A stretch of DNA of 64,000 nt from Linyphia triangularis (lineage: Eukaryota > Arthropoda > Arachnida > Araneae > Linyphiidae). The stretch lies in NCBI GenBank assembly GCA_963978545.1, contig OZ021727.1, positions 22,848,943-22,912,942 on the forward strand, written 5' to 3'. Within the stretch, counting starts at the first letter, position 1; each line of letters begins with the position of its first letter. Shown one piece after another: positions 11,049 to 21,270 of this stretch. Below the pieces are notes generated by a model. The model saw nothing but the letters and a program-made list of their open reading frames with translations, made no database searches and had not been told where the DNA came from. A program made the translations under genes and the position numbers.

Positions 11049-12668
11049 GACTCAAATCTTATAATCGATGAGCATGCATTTTTAAAGATGATTTGCGATT
11101 ATGTATGAGAAATTAACCATTTATCGCATTTTTTTAAAGTGTGCTTTTTTTCATTTTGGATTATTAAGTTTGTTCGTTTTCATTTTTGCAACAAGTGCAA
11201 TTTAATAAAATTGTTGAGAAATTTTTACTTATACTGCAAACAGACTGAAAACCTACCTATACAGACGCCAGAACTGAATTCAAAATTCCAAACCGAAGAA
11301 AAAAATGCTGATTTTTCATTCTGATGAACACGTAGAAAAGCGCCATTACACCACGTTCCTTTATTCTACCTGATCGTTCACAATTAGATTACAAGTTAAA
11401 GCAATAAATGCTTTTTTATAATCCGTAATTATATTGCAGAAATTTCTTACCATTGATTATTGCAGAAAATATTGAACTTCTGGCGGAAAAAAAAAAAAAA
11501 AAAAAATTACCCACAGCATAAACTCTCTTGTTTTGAGTAACATTTTTAATTAATCGTTTTTAGCTTTATTCAATTAGCTTTATCAAAGTTATATTACAGT
11601 TAATGAATATTCATTGATGAATTCTTCAATTTACAATCTAAACTTCGTCACCAGAAAACTCTTAAAATGTTTGCTTGCAAATAATTAATGCACCGCAAAA
11701 CTGACTTAGTTTCAAAATGTATGCCAGTGTGTAAAATCAAGAAGCAAAAACAAATAAAATCCACATCCATGTTCCATCATTACACGTAACGATGCCACCG
11801 TGAAATATGCAAATCACGATTAATAGTTATAACGGAAGAGAAGTTTTTAAAAATTAATCCTGTTCCTAATACTTTGATCACGTAAATGGAACTTCCTCTG
11901 CGGGCTGAATTACAACTTCCGAATCTTTTAAAACCGTTTCGGGATTTCAGGAAATAGAGGCTTAAGATGAATAAATTTGCTTTGATGAATAACTGGAATC
12001 AATTCAATCGTTTAGGCAGTAATTATTCGGAAGGCTTCAGGGTTTTATTCTAAATCGCTGTTAAAATGATCCACTTATTTGTTACGGATTTTGCTGAAAA
12101 TGTTTCAGTGTATCTAGTGTAGTTTTTTTTTTTTTTTTTTTTTTTCCTTACAAGTAAAAGTTAAAGTTGGATTCTTTTTTTTAAAGATGTGTTTTACAAA
12201 AAATTAAAATTTATGATTGATTTAGAAAATTGCTGATGATAACTAATAGGAATTTAATTGACTAGCAAATACACAAGAATGTAAATGATATCAAAATGCT
12301 TATTGAAATTGTATAAAAGCTATATTTTCGATTTTACTAAAATATATTATAATTATTTTAGAGACATTTACAAAAGTTAATTCGTTTGAAATTTCAAGTT
12401 GGTTTGTAATTTTCCAAATAAACATGTTTTAAATTTTTTTTAATGGATATCACTTTCCTTAATATTAGTTAATTTTCTATTTAAAAGCAATCAAAGTGTG
12501 TTTTCATCATCCAATAATTTTAAAAGTCATAAAAATATGATTTACATGACTAATCTTTACTTTTATTAACTAACTTTTATTATATTATTTCTATCACATC
12601 AATTACGTTAATTTCACTCGTTAATATTACAGAATGTAAGCAAAATGTTCATTTATTCATTAACTTAC

Positions 12669-12761
12669 GGATTTGTCTCTTTCTGCGTCTCTTTTCAACA
12701 GCCATGAGATCTTGGAGTCTGTCTTCATCAGGACATATTGCAGACTTGACTGCATTGGACT
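12669..12761 (-). CDS. Exon of the same gene ending in a furin-type cleavage site
   Basis: This 93-nt exon is bounded on the minus strand by an acceptor TTTTCAG and a donor GTAAG, phase 1 at both ends. It encodes a short segment with one Cys (AICPDEDRLQDLM) followed by EKRRRKRQI. RRRKR is a textbook furin/proprotein-convertase site, so the LDLa-bearing head may be cut from the repeat tail in the secretory pathway. The exon joins in frame to the giant exon on one side and to the exon at 15690-15797 on the other. Cleavage is inferred from the motif only. Confidence 0.85.
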
Positions 12762-13426
12762 CTGAAAATAAAAAAGTAAAGAAATTAAGAAATGTTTTAA
12801 TTATTGTACTGTGAAATCTGATCAGATGTCTAAACCAATGACACTTTTAACATAATACTGAATATATTCCCGGTGACAGGGATTTATAATTTAAATAAAT
12901 GAAATTTGTATTACGGTACCAAATAAAATATCGTGTATTAACACCAGGTTTTGTTTTGAGTTATTGATTTAGAAAAAAGTCTTAAGTATCATGAATATAA
13001 AAGTATCTTCATTGTTGACAGTCAGTAGAAATATTTAACGAAGTCACCAAAATTTATAGTTCTATATACATATCAAGGATTTATAGTATGAAGTTTTTTA
13101 TGTTAATTTTTAAAACTATATTTTTATAATTATAATACTTTGTATTAAAAGTAATTTTTATAGTTAATACTGAATTGAAAATGTAAAAGTTAAATTTATT
13201 ATAGCAAATATAAATTTAACTTTTACTTTTAACTTATAAATTTAGCGTTCCCATAATTTTACATGTGGAGATCGAATGTTTAAAAATTTAGCACAGGTTA
13301 TTCTAAATTATCATAACTTTTCGAACACGTTAATTCTTAATTTTTAGAAGGACAGTAGAACTTGAATTTTTCCTACATTTCCACAGGATCTTTCAGAAAA
13401 ATATAACTATTAAATGACATATCTGT

Positions 13427-13613
13427 GGTTGGTTGGTTAGTTTGTGCGCTCAACGACCTATTTTTATGCCCAATGACGGCTATTCAGGTCGGGTCCTTCA
13501 GCTTAATGTGGATTCCGAACCACAACGAACATCTATTCCTGACACGAGTTTCGAACCCGGATTCCCTTCTGAAATTCCCTTCTGAAAGACACTCCGAGTA
13601 CCCCAACGGCCTC
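13427..13613 (-). mobile_element. tRNA-related SINE, minus orientation, (AACC)n tail
   Basis: Read on the minus strand, the element has a tRNA-like head with a B box (GGGTTCGAAAC, near 13545-13557), a unique body, and a tail of CTAACCAACCAACC at 13427-13440. A 13-bp segment (TTCAGAAGGGAAT on the minus strand) is duplicated in tandem at 13561-13586. I could not see a clear target-site duplication, so the ends are approximate. Confidence 0.6.
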
Positions 13614-15201
13614 AAAAAGAAAACTCAACACTTAAAGCAATTAAAAATTAATCGTGAGCCCGAATGAATATCCTGTTTTGATTCCCTCCCCCCTCCCCCC
13701 AAGACTCATCTAAAACGAGGTCTTTTTTCACAAATGACACGTTTCAATCAAAAACGAGTTTGTTAACACGGTCCGCATTACCGGTAATCGCCTTCTCATG
13801 CAGATCTCGATTTGTTTATGACCTAACTTTCTTTTAAGGCCAGAAATGTTGTTGTGTCTCAAGGATAGGGAGATATATGAGAAGGACGTCTCATGGATTT
13901 ACTTCCCCTTGATGGAGGGGAAAGTACTTCCCGTGTCGTCATAGTGACGTCACGGCTGTTAAATGACCCCGAAGGAAAGTTCTTGAAGGAAAGACGCAGA
14001 AAATAATTTATTGAGAAAATTCTTTAATTAGGCTGGTAATATATCTGAATAGGTAGATACAAATCTCAAACGAATAAATTAATTTTGATTTAAGTAGAAG
14101 ACTTCACCTGGTTTTCATTTTAATTGCAAACTCCTTACCAACGAGCGAATTGAAGATATCACCTGCTTTGAGTAAAAATGAGACAAAATTTTGTCAGTTT
14201 TCAGAAAAGCAAAAAAACATCCTAAAGTACTAATTTAATGTGAGCTCGGAACTATTGCATTTTACTCATTTACATAAAATTTATTTCTCTGGTCAATATT
14301 GCAGCATTTACTATTGGATGGGTCTTCTCTACCTATTTCCAAATGCACATAGAAGCAATTTGAGATAAAATTAGACTTAAAACCTTTTAACTCTAAGATG
14401 ACATTACAAAAACCGTTTTGTGTTCCGAAATTTTAAAAAATTTAGGGGTTCGAATTTGTTGGACACGAGCCATTATCGTCAGGCCACTGATGATAGAGGT
14501 TTCTTATCATATCATTAAAAATTATACCTAGTCGATTTCAGCACCATATTCCTAATGCAATATTTCCTTTCACGAATTCTATACAACGAAGCACATCGAG
14601 AATTTTACTTAAACAAGAACCACTTTAAAGGAGAACATCTGTAATAAAAATTTGAAGAAAAAATATTGTACTTTTATTGGCCAATAACATTTAAATAATT
14701 TATCCCCGGCAGATGTCGCCACTATTTTAATTAAAGAAAAATATACGTTTCCGTATAGGGCATATATGTTTATCAGTTTTCTATGTTTCGAATCAATATT
14801 TCACCTGGAATTGTACAAGAAGATATATTGTAGAAGGTTTTTGAACAGAAAAAGAAGAAAGAATCACTCCTGTCTATGCCTTCTAGTGCTAAGATGAAGT
14901 GCATGATAGTCATGATAGACATAGGTCCCGGCAGGAGTTGAGTTAGCATATAAAGGGGGGGGGGCAAGGTGGTGGTTTGTCCAAACCTTGATCCTTTAAA
15001 AATGATAAATATAATTCTTGCTAAAATATTACTAGCCATGCATTTATTTTCTGTTCAAATGGATAATTTAAAATACAATTTTCCTGTAAATTTTACCATT
15101 TTTCTCCGCTTCATATTTAATTTTAAGGGCATAGTAAGGGGCTATGCCCTTGACTCAAGGGGCTATGACCCCAATTGACTCAAGGCATCCATGGTCGTAA
15201 T

Positions 15202-15643
15202 ACTATAGTCCAAGACAACTTATCATGATCTCATTGAATCCGCTACAGTGATGTGCGATCCGGTTTTACTGCGCGCTGGTTGGCTGCGCAATAATCTTAC
15301 ATGTGACGTCTTGAACTGAGAGGAGACAAGATTAGCCGTGTTAGCCAATAGTGTTTCGCCAAGTGAGTGACGTCATGAAATAGCTCGGTCAAAGCCATAT
15401 GGTTCCTTAAAACTCTTATAGTAACCTTGGTTAGAAAAATAAAGTATAAAGTAAAATTAAAATTTAAAAGCGCTTAATTTCTTTCTTTATCAACATATAT
15501 TTAAGTTTAATACAAAACTATGCGCACAGGTTACCAATATTACTATAAAAGTTGTGATTTGTTCAGAACTATATCTTTTAAGCGGAAGGATCCATCCTAC
15601 AGCGTATGCAATGAGGTCAAGATGAGTTGTCTTGGACTACAGT
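15202..15643. mobile_element. MITE-like element with 30-bp terminal inverted repeats
   Basis: The left end ACTATAGTCCAAGACAACTT is mirrored at the right end as the complement of ACTGTAGTCCAAGACAACTC, and the similarity continues for about 30 bp (ATC...CTCATT). The interior is AT-rich non-coding sequence with no transposase remnant that I recognise. It ends 46 bp from the donor of the LDLa exon at 15690. Confidence 0.75.
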
Positions 15644-15689
15644 TTTGATACCCATCTCAACATCGAATCCTTGCTGAGTTACTCCTTAC

Positions 15690-15797
15690 CTTCTTCGTCT
15701 GATCCGTCTTCGCAGTCCTTGACTCCGTCCCTCACTCTGTATCCGTCGACGCAGTGAGGAATGCCGCACCGGCATCGATGCTGTCCTCGTCCGCACT
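15690..15797 (-). CDS. LDL-receptor class A repeat exon (second of two)
   Basis: This 108-nt, phase 1-1 exon on the minus strand has a TTTTAG acceptor and a GTAAGG donor. It codes for ECGRGQHRCRCGIPHC followed by a spacer and KDCEDGSDEE. The CEDGSDE box and the preceding acidic residues are the calcium-binding signature of an LDLa repeat. The usual fourth Cys (in front of DGxxDC) is Arg, and an extra Cys sits next to the second one. A possible sixth Cys lies in the next exon (AIC). LDLa repeats bind ligands or lipoproteins at the cell surface; the partner here is unknown. Confidence 0.9.
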
Positions 15798-15978
15798 CTA
15801 AAACAACACAAACACACATTGATCATCTTTGTCTGGCATAACGCGGAAATGAAAAAAAAAAAAAATTGTTGTTTAAAATCAAGGAGGGGTCAAAAGCACG
15901 TGTAAGTGTTACTAAATAATCCAAAAGTAATGGGCATAATCTCAATGAACACTCAATTGAAAAACTTGCTATTGGCTA

Positions 15979-16304
15979 CCCAGGTAACACAGCAGTATTG
16001 GCCAATGTTGGAAACGGGGGTTCTGGAAGTTTGGCCAATTCTGGACGAAACTCGAGTATGGTTCCAAAATACACGATTTAAAAAAAAAAATTAGAATTTT
16101 TTTTTTGCCTTGCATCCTTTTTTCTAAATAAAATATTTCAAATTTCAAACTGTGCATCAACAATTCAAAACTTCCAGTATATTTTATCCAGCACTGGGCA
16201 AGATTGGCCAATACATGTAATAAAGCGGTCGGTTTATAATGTTCCACATCGGGAGTGGCCAATGTCAAGTGATATTGGCCAGTGTTTTTGTGCTACTGTA
16301 GTAC
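15979..16304 (+). mobile_element. GGCCA-family interspersed element, copy 1
   Basis: It starts CCCAGGTAACACAGCAGTAT and ends ...TTTTTGTGCTACTGTAG. Both ends carry an AGCAC/AACAC motif followed by a TGGCCA block in opposite orientation, so the ends are imperfect inverted repeats. Internal landmarks are TTCAAAACTTCCAGTATATT and CCAGCACTGGGC. Two further copies lie at 18470-18784 (inverted) and 53474-53813. Non-autonomous; no coding capacity. Confidence 0.75.
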
Positions 16305-16639
16305 CTTAAAAAAGAGGTTTTTTTTGTTTTAAATCTCTGTGTGAGATAGCCTTGTACGGGGTATACCTCAAGAAAGAGCTCAAAATACACTTAATATTGC
16401 AATAATAACCTAGAAATCGGGGGAAAAAAAATTGATGCAATATGTTTTCATTGGATATACTACATTTTAAACAATTACTATTTAGTATTTCTCTGAGAGT
16501 TACAAGAATTTCCTTCAAAAATGTTGTTGGTGTTTTTACACTTTCGGCCGATGTGTATTGTGCCACTTAAAAGAAGTAAATGTGTATACATTATATGATA
16601 ATTTCAATCTTTAAATTCAAGGCATCAATAAAAATCAAA

Positions 16640-17405
16640 AAACTTTATTGAACAGAACCAGTTGGTAACAGTAAATACAACATTGGTTTAACAAAAGAAA
16701 GCAAATGGTAACAGGAAAAGGTTTGTGGTTACTACATACTTTCAATATTTCCAATACAAGTCATCCATAAAAATCATAGCACGGCATGGAACCGGATCAT
16801 TAGATAATATACATTAGTTCAAACCATCATAAAACTGTAAACTATTTTGTATTGCACCACACTAATCAGAATTTTAATATTAAACTAATAACTTTTGTTA
16901 AGCTATTAAGGAAGTAAATAGTCACAGAAAATTTTTTAAGACCAAGGATTATGTGCAATTAGATAAATTATCCTTAGGTGACGTTAAATGTAACATTGGT
17001 TAATTGTTACTGGTAAATAATTTACCTTCACCATATTAGTCAATGTATTAATTGAACTTATAACTTTTTTAGTGTCAAGGAAGTTAATAGCCACAGCAAA
17101 AAATGTAAAACCAAGGATGATGTGTAAATATATAAATCACCATTAAAAACTGGTTATAGTTTTTTGTTCAGTATATTGAAATTCTAATATGGTGATTTCA
17201 ATATTAAGCTAATAAAAGATGCCCATCTTCGTCCACTAATAGACGGGACATATGTTGTTTTCAATGTTAACTCAACCGGTACGACCACGGCCACCTTCCA
17301 AAGCGCGCGTGTTTTGTGAATATATGAAGTTTTTTAGGGATTGAGGAAGTAAACAAAGTAAGCTTGTTTGGACCAAGGTGATACGTAATCAAAAGCATCA
17401 TCGTT
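16640..17405. repeat. Degenerate tandem repeat of roughly 170-bp units
   Basis: Segments near 16877-16975, 17045-17145 and 17205-17405 share a series of landmarks in the same order: a TATTAA-CTAATAA-like start, AAGGAAGT(A/T)AATAG-CACAG, and ACCAAGG-TGATGTG-like blocks. The third copy is longer and interrupted. Similarity is only moderate, so unit borders are approximate. Confidence 0.5.
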
Positions 17406-17932
17406 TTAAAAAAAAAAAACTTGTTTTAAGAAGCGAAGTGGATGGTTTTGTCTTTTTTTACAAGATCGAATCATAGCTTCAAATGTATCACAACGTTTCA
17501 GACTGAAAGTTTATACAGGATACTAATTTATATTTTAGAATTTAATTTTTTTGGGGTTATTTCCTGTTATTGAGAAATACTGATTTAATTTATGACGAAA
17601 TCAACAGATTGGATGATGTTTTAATTTTTAAAGTAGTTATTAGAATTGTTTTAGCTACTTTTTTTTTAAAAGAAATTATAATTGTCAATTGCAGTGAATG
17701 ACTGTAATTTGTGGTAATTATTTTATTGGACAATTTAGAGCTTTACATGTTTTATTAGATTTTCTCACGTCATGTTAAATAATTATATGGTTTAAGGATG
17801 TATTAATGAATTTTAATCGATGTTTAGAAATATTTTAGTAAAAAAAAAAAAAATGTATTGTAAATTATGTGTTTGTGTAAATTCATTGGATTGTGATTGA
17901 TTTTGCTAAATTGACACGTTCCAATTTCACAA

Positions 17933-18189
17933 TACAGGGTTACTACAAAAGAATCAGTCATGCATTGATGAACATTGACGCGATTATGCTACAAAATGTG
18001 TGGAATTAATCGAACTACCGCCTGGACGTGTGTCGTGTGACCAGGGGGGTGCACAAAGAACATTTGTTGAGTTAGCAAAAATCTTGAATAGTTTGTGGTT
18101 ATTTTCATTGATCAATCATATTTGTAAGTATAATACTTTTGAATAAATCGGGTTTTGAAAATGAATGATTCTTTTATAGTAACCCTGTA
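17933..18189 (+). mobile_element. Deleted TA-flanked DNA transposon with a transposase C-terminal remnant
   Basis: The ends TACAGGGTTACTA and TAGTAACCCTGTA are inverted repeats (about 22 bp, extending to AAAAGAATCA) ending in TA, as for Tc1/mariner-type insertion. Inside, one plus-strand frame (17941-18075) reads RISHALMNIDAIMLQNVWN, a stop, then SNYRLDVCRVTRGVHKEHLL and a stop. YRLDVCRVTxGxHxEHL is the tail I remember from arthropod mariner-like transposases annotated with DUF4817. About 135 bp of coding sequence survive, with an in-frame stop. Confidence 0.8.
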
Positions 18190-18469
18190 TATTGACTAGG
18201 CATTCTTAGGGTATGGTTAACAAACAATATATGGTTATAGATTTAAAACTTTTCATTTCATTTTAATTATATAGCCATTATCTTTAAATTTCTACTTTCT
18301 CCCTAGTATTTCGTATTCCAAATGGGGAAAACGCGAACACTCTATATTACTCGATGTACAGTAAAGTGCTATGCACAGAGCTTTTAAAAATACATATTTA
18401 ACTATATCGTAAATTGCTTCGTTTAACATGTTCTTCATTTATAATAAGTTGGTTATCAAATAAAACCTC

Positions 18470-18784
18470 TCCAGAAGCACGAATTCGCTAGCCATTATTG
18501 ACTCGACACTGGCCAATCCCGATATGGAACATTGTTGACTGGCCGTTGTTGCGGATCTTGGCCAATCTCGTCCAGTGCTGGCTAAAATATATTTAAAGTT
18601 TTGAAATGTTGAAGCATAGTTTTAAAATTGAAATGTAGTGTAAAAAGAATGGACATAAGGGTAAAAAAGTTTTTTTTTTATTGTATTAACATGATCTTTT
18701 TTTTTTTTTTTTTTTTTTTTAAATCGTGTATTTTGGAACGATGTTAGAGATTCGGCATGGACCTTCCCTGTGTTACGTGGGCTA
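18470..18784 (-). mobile_element. GGCCA-family interspersed element, copy 2 (inverted)
   Basis: The reverse complement starts CCCACGTAACACAGGGAAGG and contains the same ordered landmarks as copy 1: GGAACGATG-like block, ATTTTAAAACTATGCTTCAA, CCAGCACTGGACGAG and ACTGGCCA-GTGTCGAGTCA. It includes a long poly-T run at 18698-18720. It is more diverged than the other two copies. Confidence 0.7.
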
Positions 18785-19548
18785 CTATAGTAATATAATT
18801 ATCAAATAACTAGGTCGTAGGGGGAAAACCCTACCTGAAGTTGTCAGGTACAAATTGTAGACAAATAAGAAATCAAGAAGACTGACTGTGGAAACAAAAC
18901 AGTTTCCATGAAACACAATGAATGACATTTTCTCGTAATATCAACGATACAAAGAGGAACCTTATAAATCTAATTCCTGTCGTCAAATAGGCTGATTATT
19001 TATCAACTGTTTAACAGTCTATAGATCTGTCTTAACAGCTCTCATCGGATTAACTGAATGGAGGAGGTCGTTATGGAAACAAGACTCGTCGATTTATATA
19101 AAATGAAAGTGATGCGCCCAGGGAATTAACAGCCAAAAAAGTTTCAATACTGCAAATGTAGATTTCTCCTTCTGGAATCCACCTTGTGAAATAGGAATAG
19201 ACTTATTTCCAACAGACAACGCTAAACTACTTGGTGAAAGCTATTCTAGGGATAAACACACAATCGCTTGAATTTAATTGAGGAAGAAAAATGCAAATGC
19301 AATTAAAGATAAAACTATTCATCTTACCCTCAAGAACATCGGGAAAAAAAAGATACAGATCATTTTACGGCAATGATTAAGGTGTTCCTAATCTGGGTAC
19401 TCAAATATTAAAGTTTAAGTCCATTTTCCCATTTAAATGAATTTTAAATGCAGAGCATAAAAGCTTTGGATGTGCAAGAAATTATAACTCTTATTCCTTC
19501 AAAATATTTAATTTGAATGTAAAATTATTGTTCAATTCAAAGACATAC

Positions 19549-19650
19549 CTTCATCGGAACCATCATCACAGTCAGACCACCCATCGTGTAACCTTTCCTT
19601 AGGGATACATTGATGAATACTAAGACATTGGAATTCCTCAGCAGTACATT
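19549..19650 (-). CDS. LDL-receptor class A repeat exon (first of two)
   Basis: This 102-nt, phase 1-1 exon on the minus strand has a CTTTCAG acceptor and a GTATGT donor. The product reads [14 protein letters not shown], then a spacer, then [12 protein letters not shown]. It has the F-x-C, C-[IV]-P and DCxDGSDE signatures of LDLa repeats, including the acidic calcium ligands. The fourth Cys is replaced by His (RLHDGWSDC). The partner of that Cys, the sixth, has no clear counterpart before the next exon. The repeat is therefore probably held by two disulfides instead of three. Confidence 0.9.
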
Positions 19651-21066
19651 CTGAAAGAGGATTGTAAAAATTCAGACATTTGGATAAAATACTAAACATA
19701 CGTTTACACTAAACATTTTGATATAAATAGTTTTAAAGAATAAAAGAGTGGAATCCATTTTTTTTTTAATTAAATTGTTATTTTTTATGGTTACTACAGT
19801 AAATTATGTTGAAGTAATTTCCTTTTGCAGATATATAATGTAACTCCATGCTGGGTTACATTTACATTTATTACCACAATTAACATATTTATATTTTTTA
19901 TTCTATTTTAAATTGTATAACAAATGTAAATTTAAGGTGCGTTTTTTTTATGATTTTTTTTTTCTTCCAATTATTTATTTATGGAGATTCCATATGGAAT
20001 TTTTTTTTGTAAGAGTCGAAAGAACTATGTAATCTGTAGTTTCTTAGTAAAGTTTACAAAATCTAATAATGAAACTTTTCTCTTATAAATAATTAAACAG
20101 CTTTCAACATTTAAATTTATACTCAATACAGTTAGTGTAGGCATATGGAAAAAAAGGTAAAATTATAGAAAGAAACTAAAAAATTATACACAGAAAGTAA
20201 TGGTGAATTTTAAGAAGGTATATAAACTTTTACTACAACAGAATATGTCAACAACATCTTATCTTTAAGTAAGTTCATATCAGCAACATTAGTCCAATGT
20301 TTAGTAAACAAAATAAAGCGCTGTGACGTTACAAGATACGTTTAAAAGTAGCGTGCCAATTGACGAAATCCCGTCAGTTCTATTGAAACTGCTCGTAAAA
20401 ATAAAATTGGATAAGACAAATTTTCAACACTTATTCATGCGTATCGCACTGAAATGAATTAAGAGTTCAAAAAGTGTGACTGATCGTTAAATGGTTTCAT
20501 TGTAAAGGATTTAATACCCATTATTTGGTAACTAAACAGTACACAGTTTCAGTGATTTCTTCATTTTGTAACAGCAGTTCCGATCCATAGCCTATAATTT
20601 AATACTGAACTATGAGCCAAGGTCTGGCAGATAAGATCTTCGACGGACAATGTGTAGAGTTCAGGTGCGAAGAGAGTTGGACAATCGAAAGTCCACCGAC
20701 GATTCTATACTGAACAAACTGTAGTTTGTTTTATTTGAACTGTTTTATAAACAACAATGATTTAATCCGAAATTAATTGCAAGTTGTTAAGAGTTCCTCG
20801 TGTAACAGCCCAATTCAGAAGAAAGTCATCGACGTGCCGTACTAAACAAGGTCAGATCCACAATGGAAGTGCATAACATCGGGTATTTAGTTTGTTATTT
20901 TGTGGCTTATGGTACAGCAATGCCAGTGGAATAAAAATATGTCGTGAGTTGCACCACTAATTAAAAATGACAAATGAGGTGTGATAGCTTTAGATAAGTT
21001 TGTTCAACTTGACATATGACGTAACCAAGACCTTTTTGTCTGTCGTACTCAGTGATCTCTTAACTA

Positions 21067-21270
21067 TATTCTGTATTAACTATATTTACAATATTTATAT
21101 ATTCTGTACAATGCATGCACTTGGTTAATGGCTTGAAGCCGAAGAAGACTTAACAATCACCATCGAGATCTATTTTAGCAACTTGCCCCAAACTAATTAG
21201 AATGTGTTTGTAACCATGGACAACATACATAGCATAGCTGGAATGAAGTATTCAATTGGCGTCATGTACT
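21067..21270 (+). repeat. Dispersed repeat, copy A of an inverted pair
   Basis: This segment matches the reverse complement of about 29160-29350. Shared landmarks in order are GCATG.ACTTGGTTA, TTGAAGCCG-AGAAG, CAATCACCAT, AGATCTAT-TTAGCAA, and TTAGAATGTGTTTGTA-CCATGG. There is no coding frame and the ends are unclear. Confidence 0.65.

Larger units (their letters stand above)
8949..12668 (-). other. Intron between the furin-site exon and the giant exon
   Basis: Non-coding on the minus strand. Besides the tRNA pair it holds homopolymer and purine/pyrimidine tracts around 9530-9740 (including a C-run near 9714-9736), a 28-bp tandem repeat at 9841-9934 and T-runs near 10672 and 12123. A short open frame at 9036-9305 on the minus strand has no recognisable domain and lies in the intron just upstream of the giant exon's acceptor. 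Confidence 0.75.
12762..15689 (-). other. Intron between the second LDLa exon and the furin-site exon
   Basis: Holds a minus-oriented tRNA-related SINE (13427-13613) and an inverted-repeat element (15202-15643) starting 46 bp from the splice donor. It also has a richer-GC patch at about 13740-13990 with a TGACGTCA palindrome, and a short duplicated hairpin (GGGCATAG/CTATGCCC) near 15128-15152. I found no exon in it. Confidence 0.7.
15798..19548 (-). other. Intron between the two LDLa exons
   Basis: This intron is repeat-rich. It contains two inverted copies of the GGCCA family (15979-16304 and 18470-18784), a degenerate tandem array (about 16640-17405), a TA-flanked deleted transposon (17933-18189) and poly-T runs. 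I found no exon in it. Confidence 0.75.

Noticed and set aside
13943..13953. Functional CRE (TGACGTCA) promoter
   Set aside because: A single palindrome in an intronic patch, with a similar word inside a transposon near 15368; no start site or other element supports a promoter.
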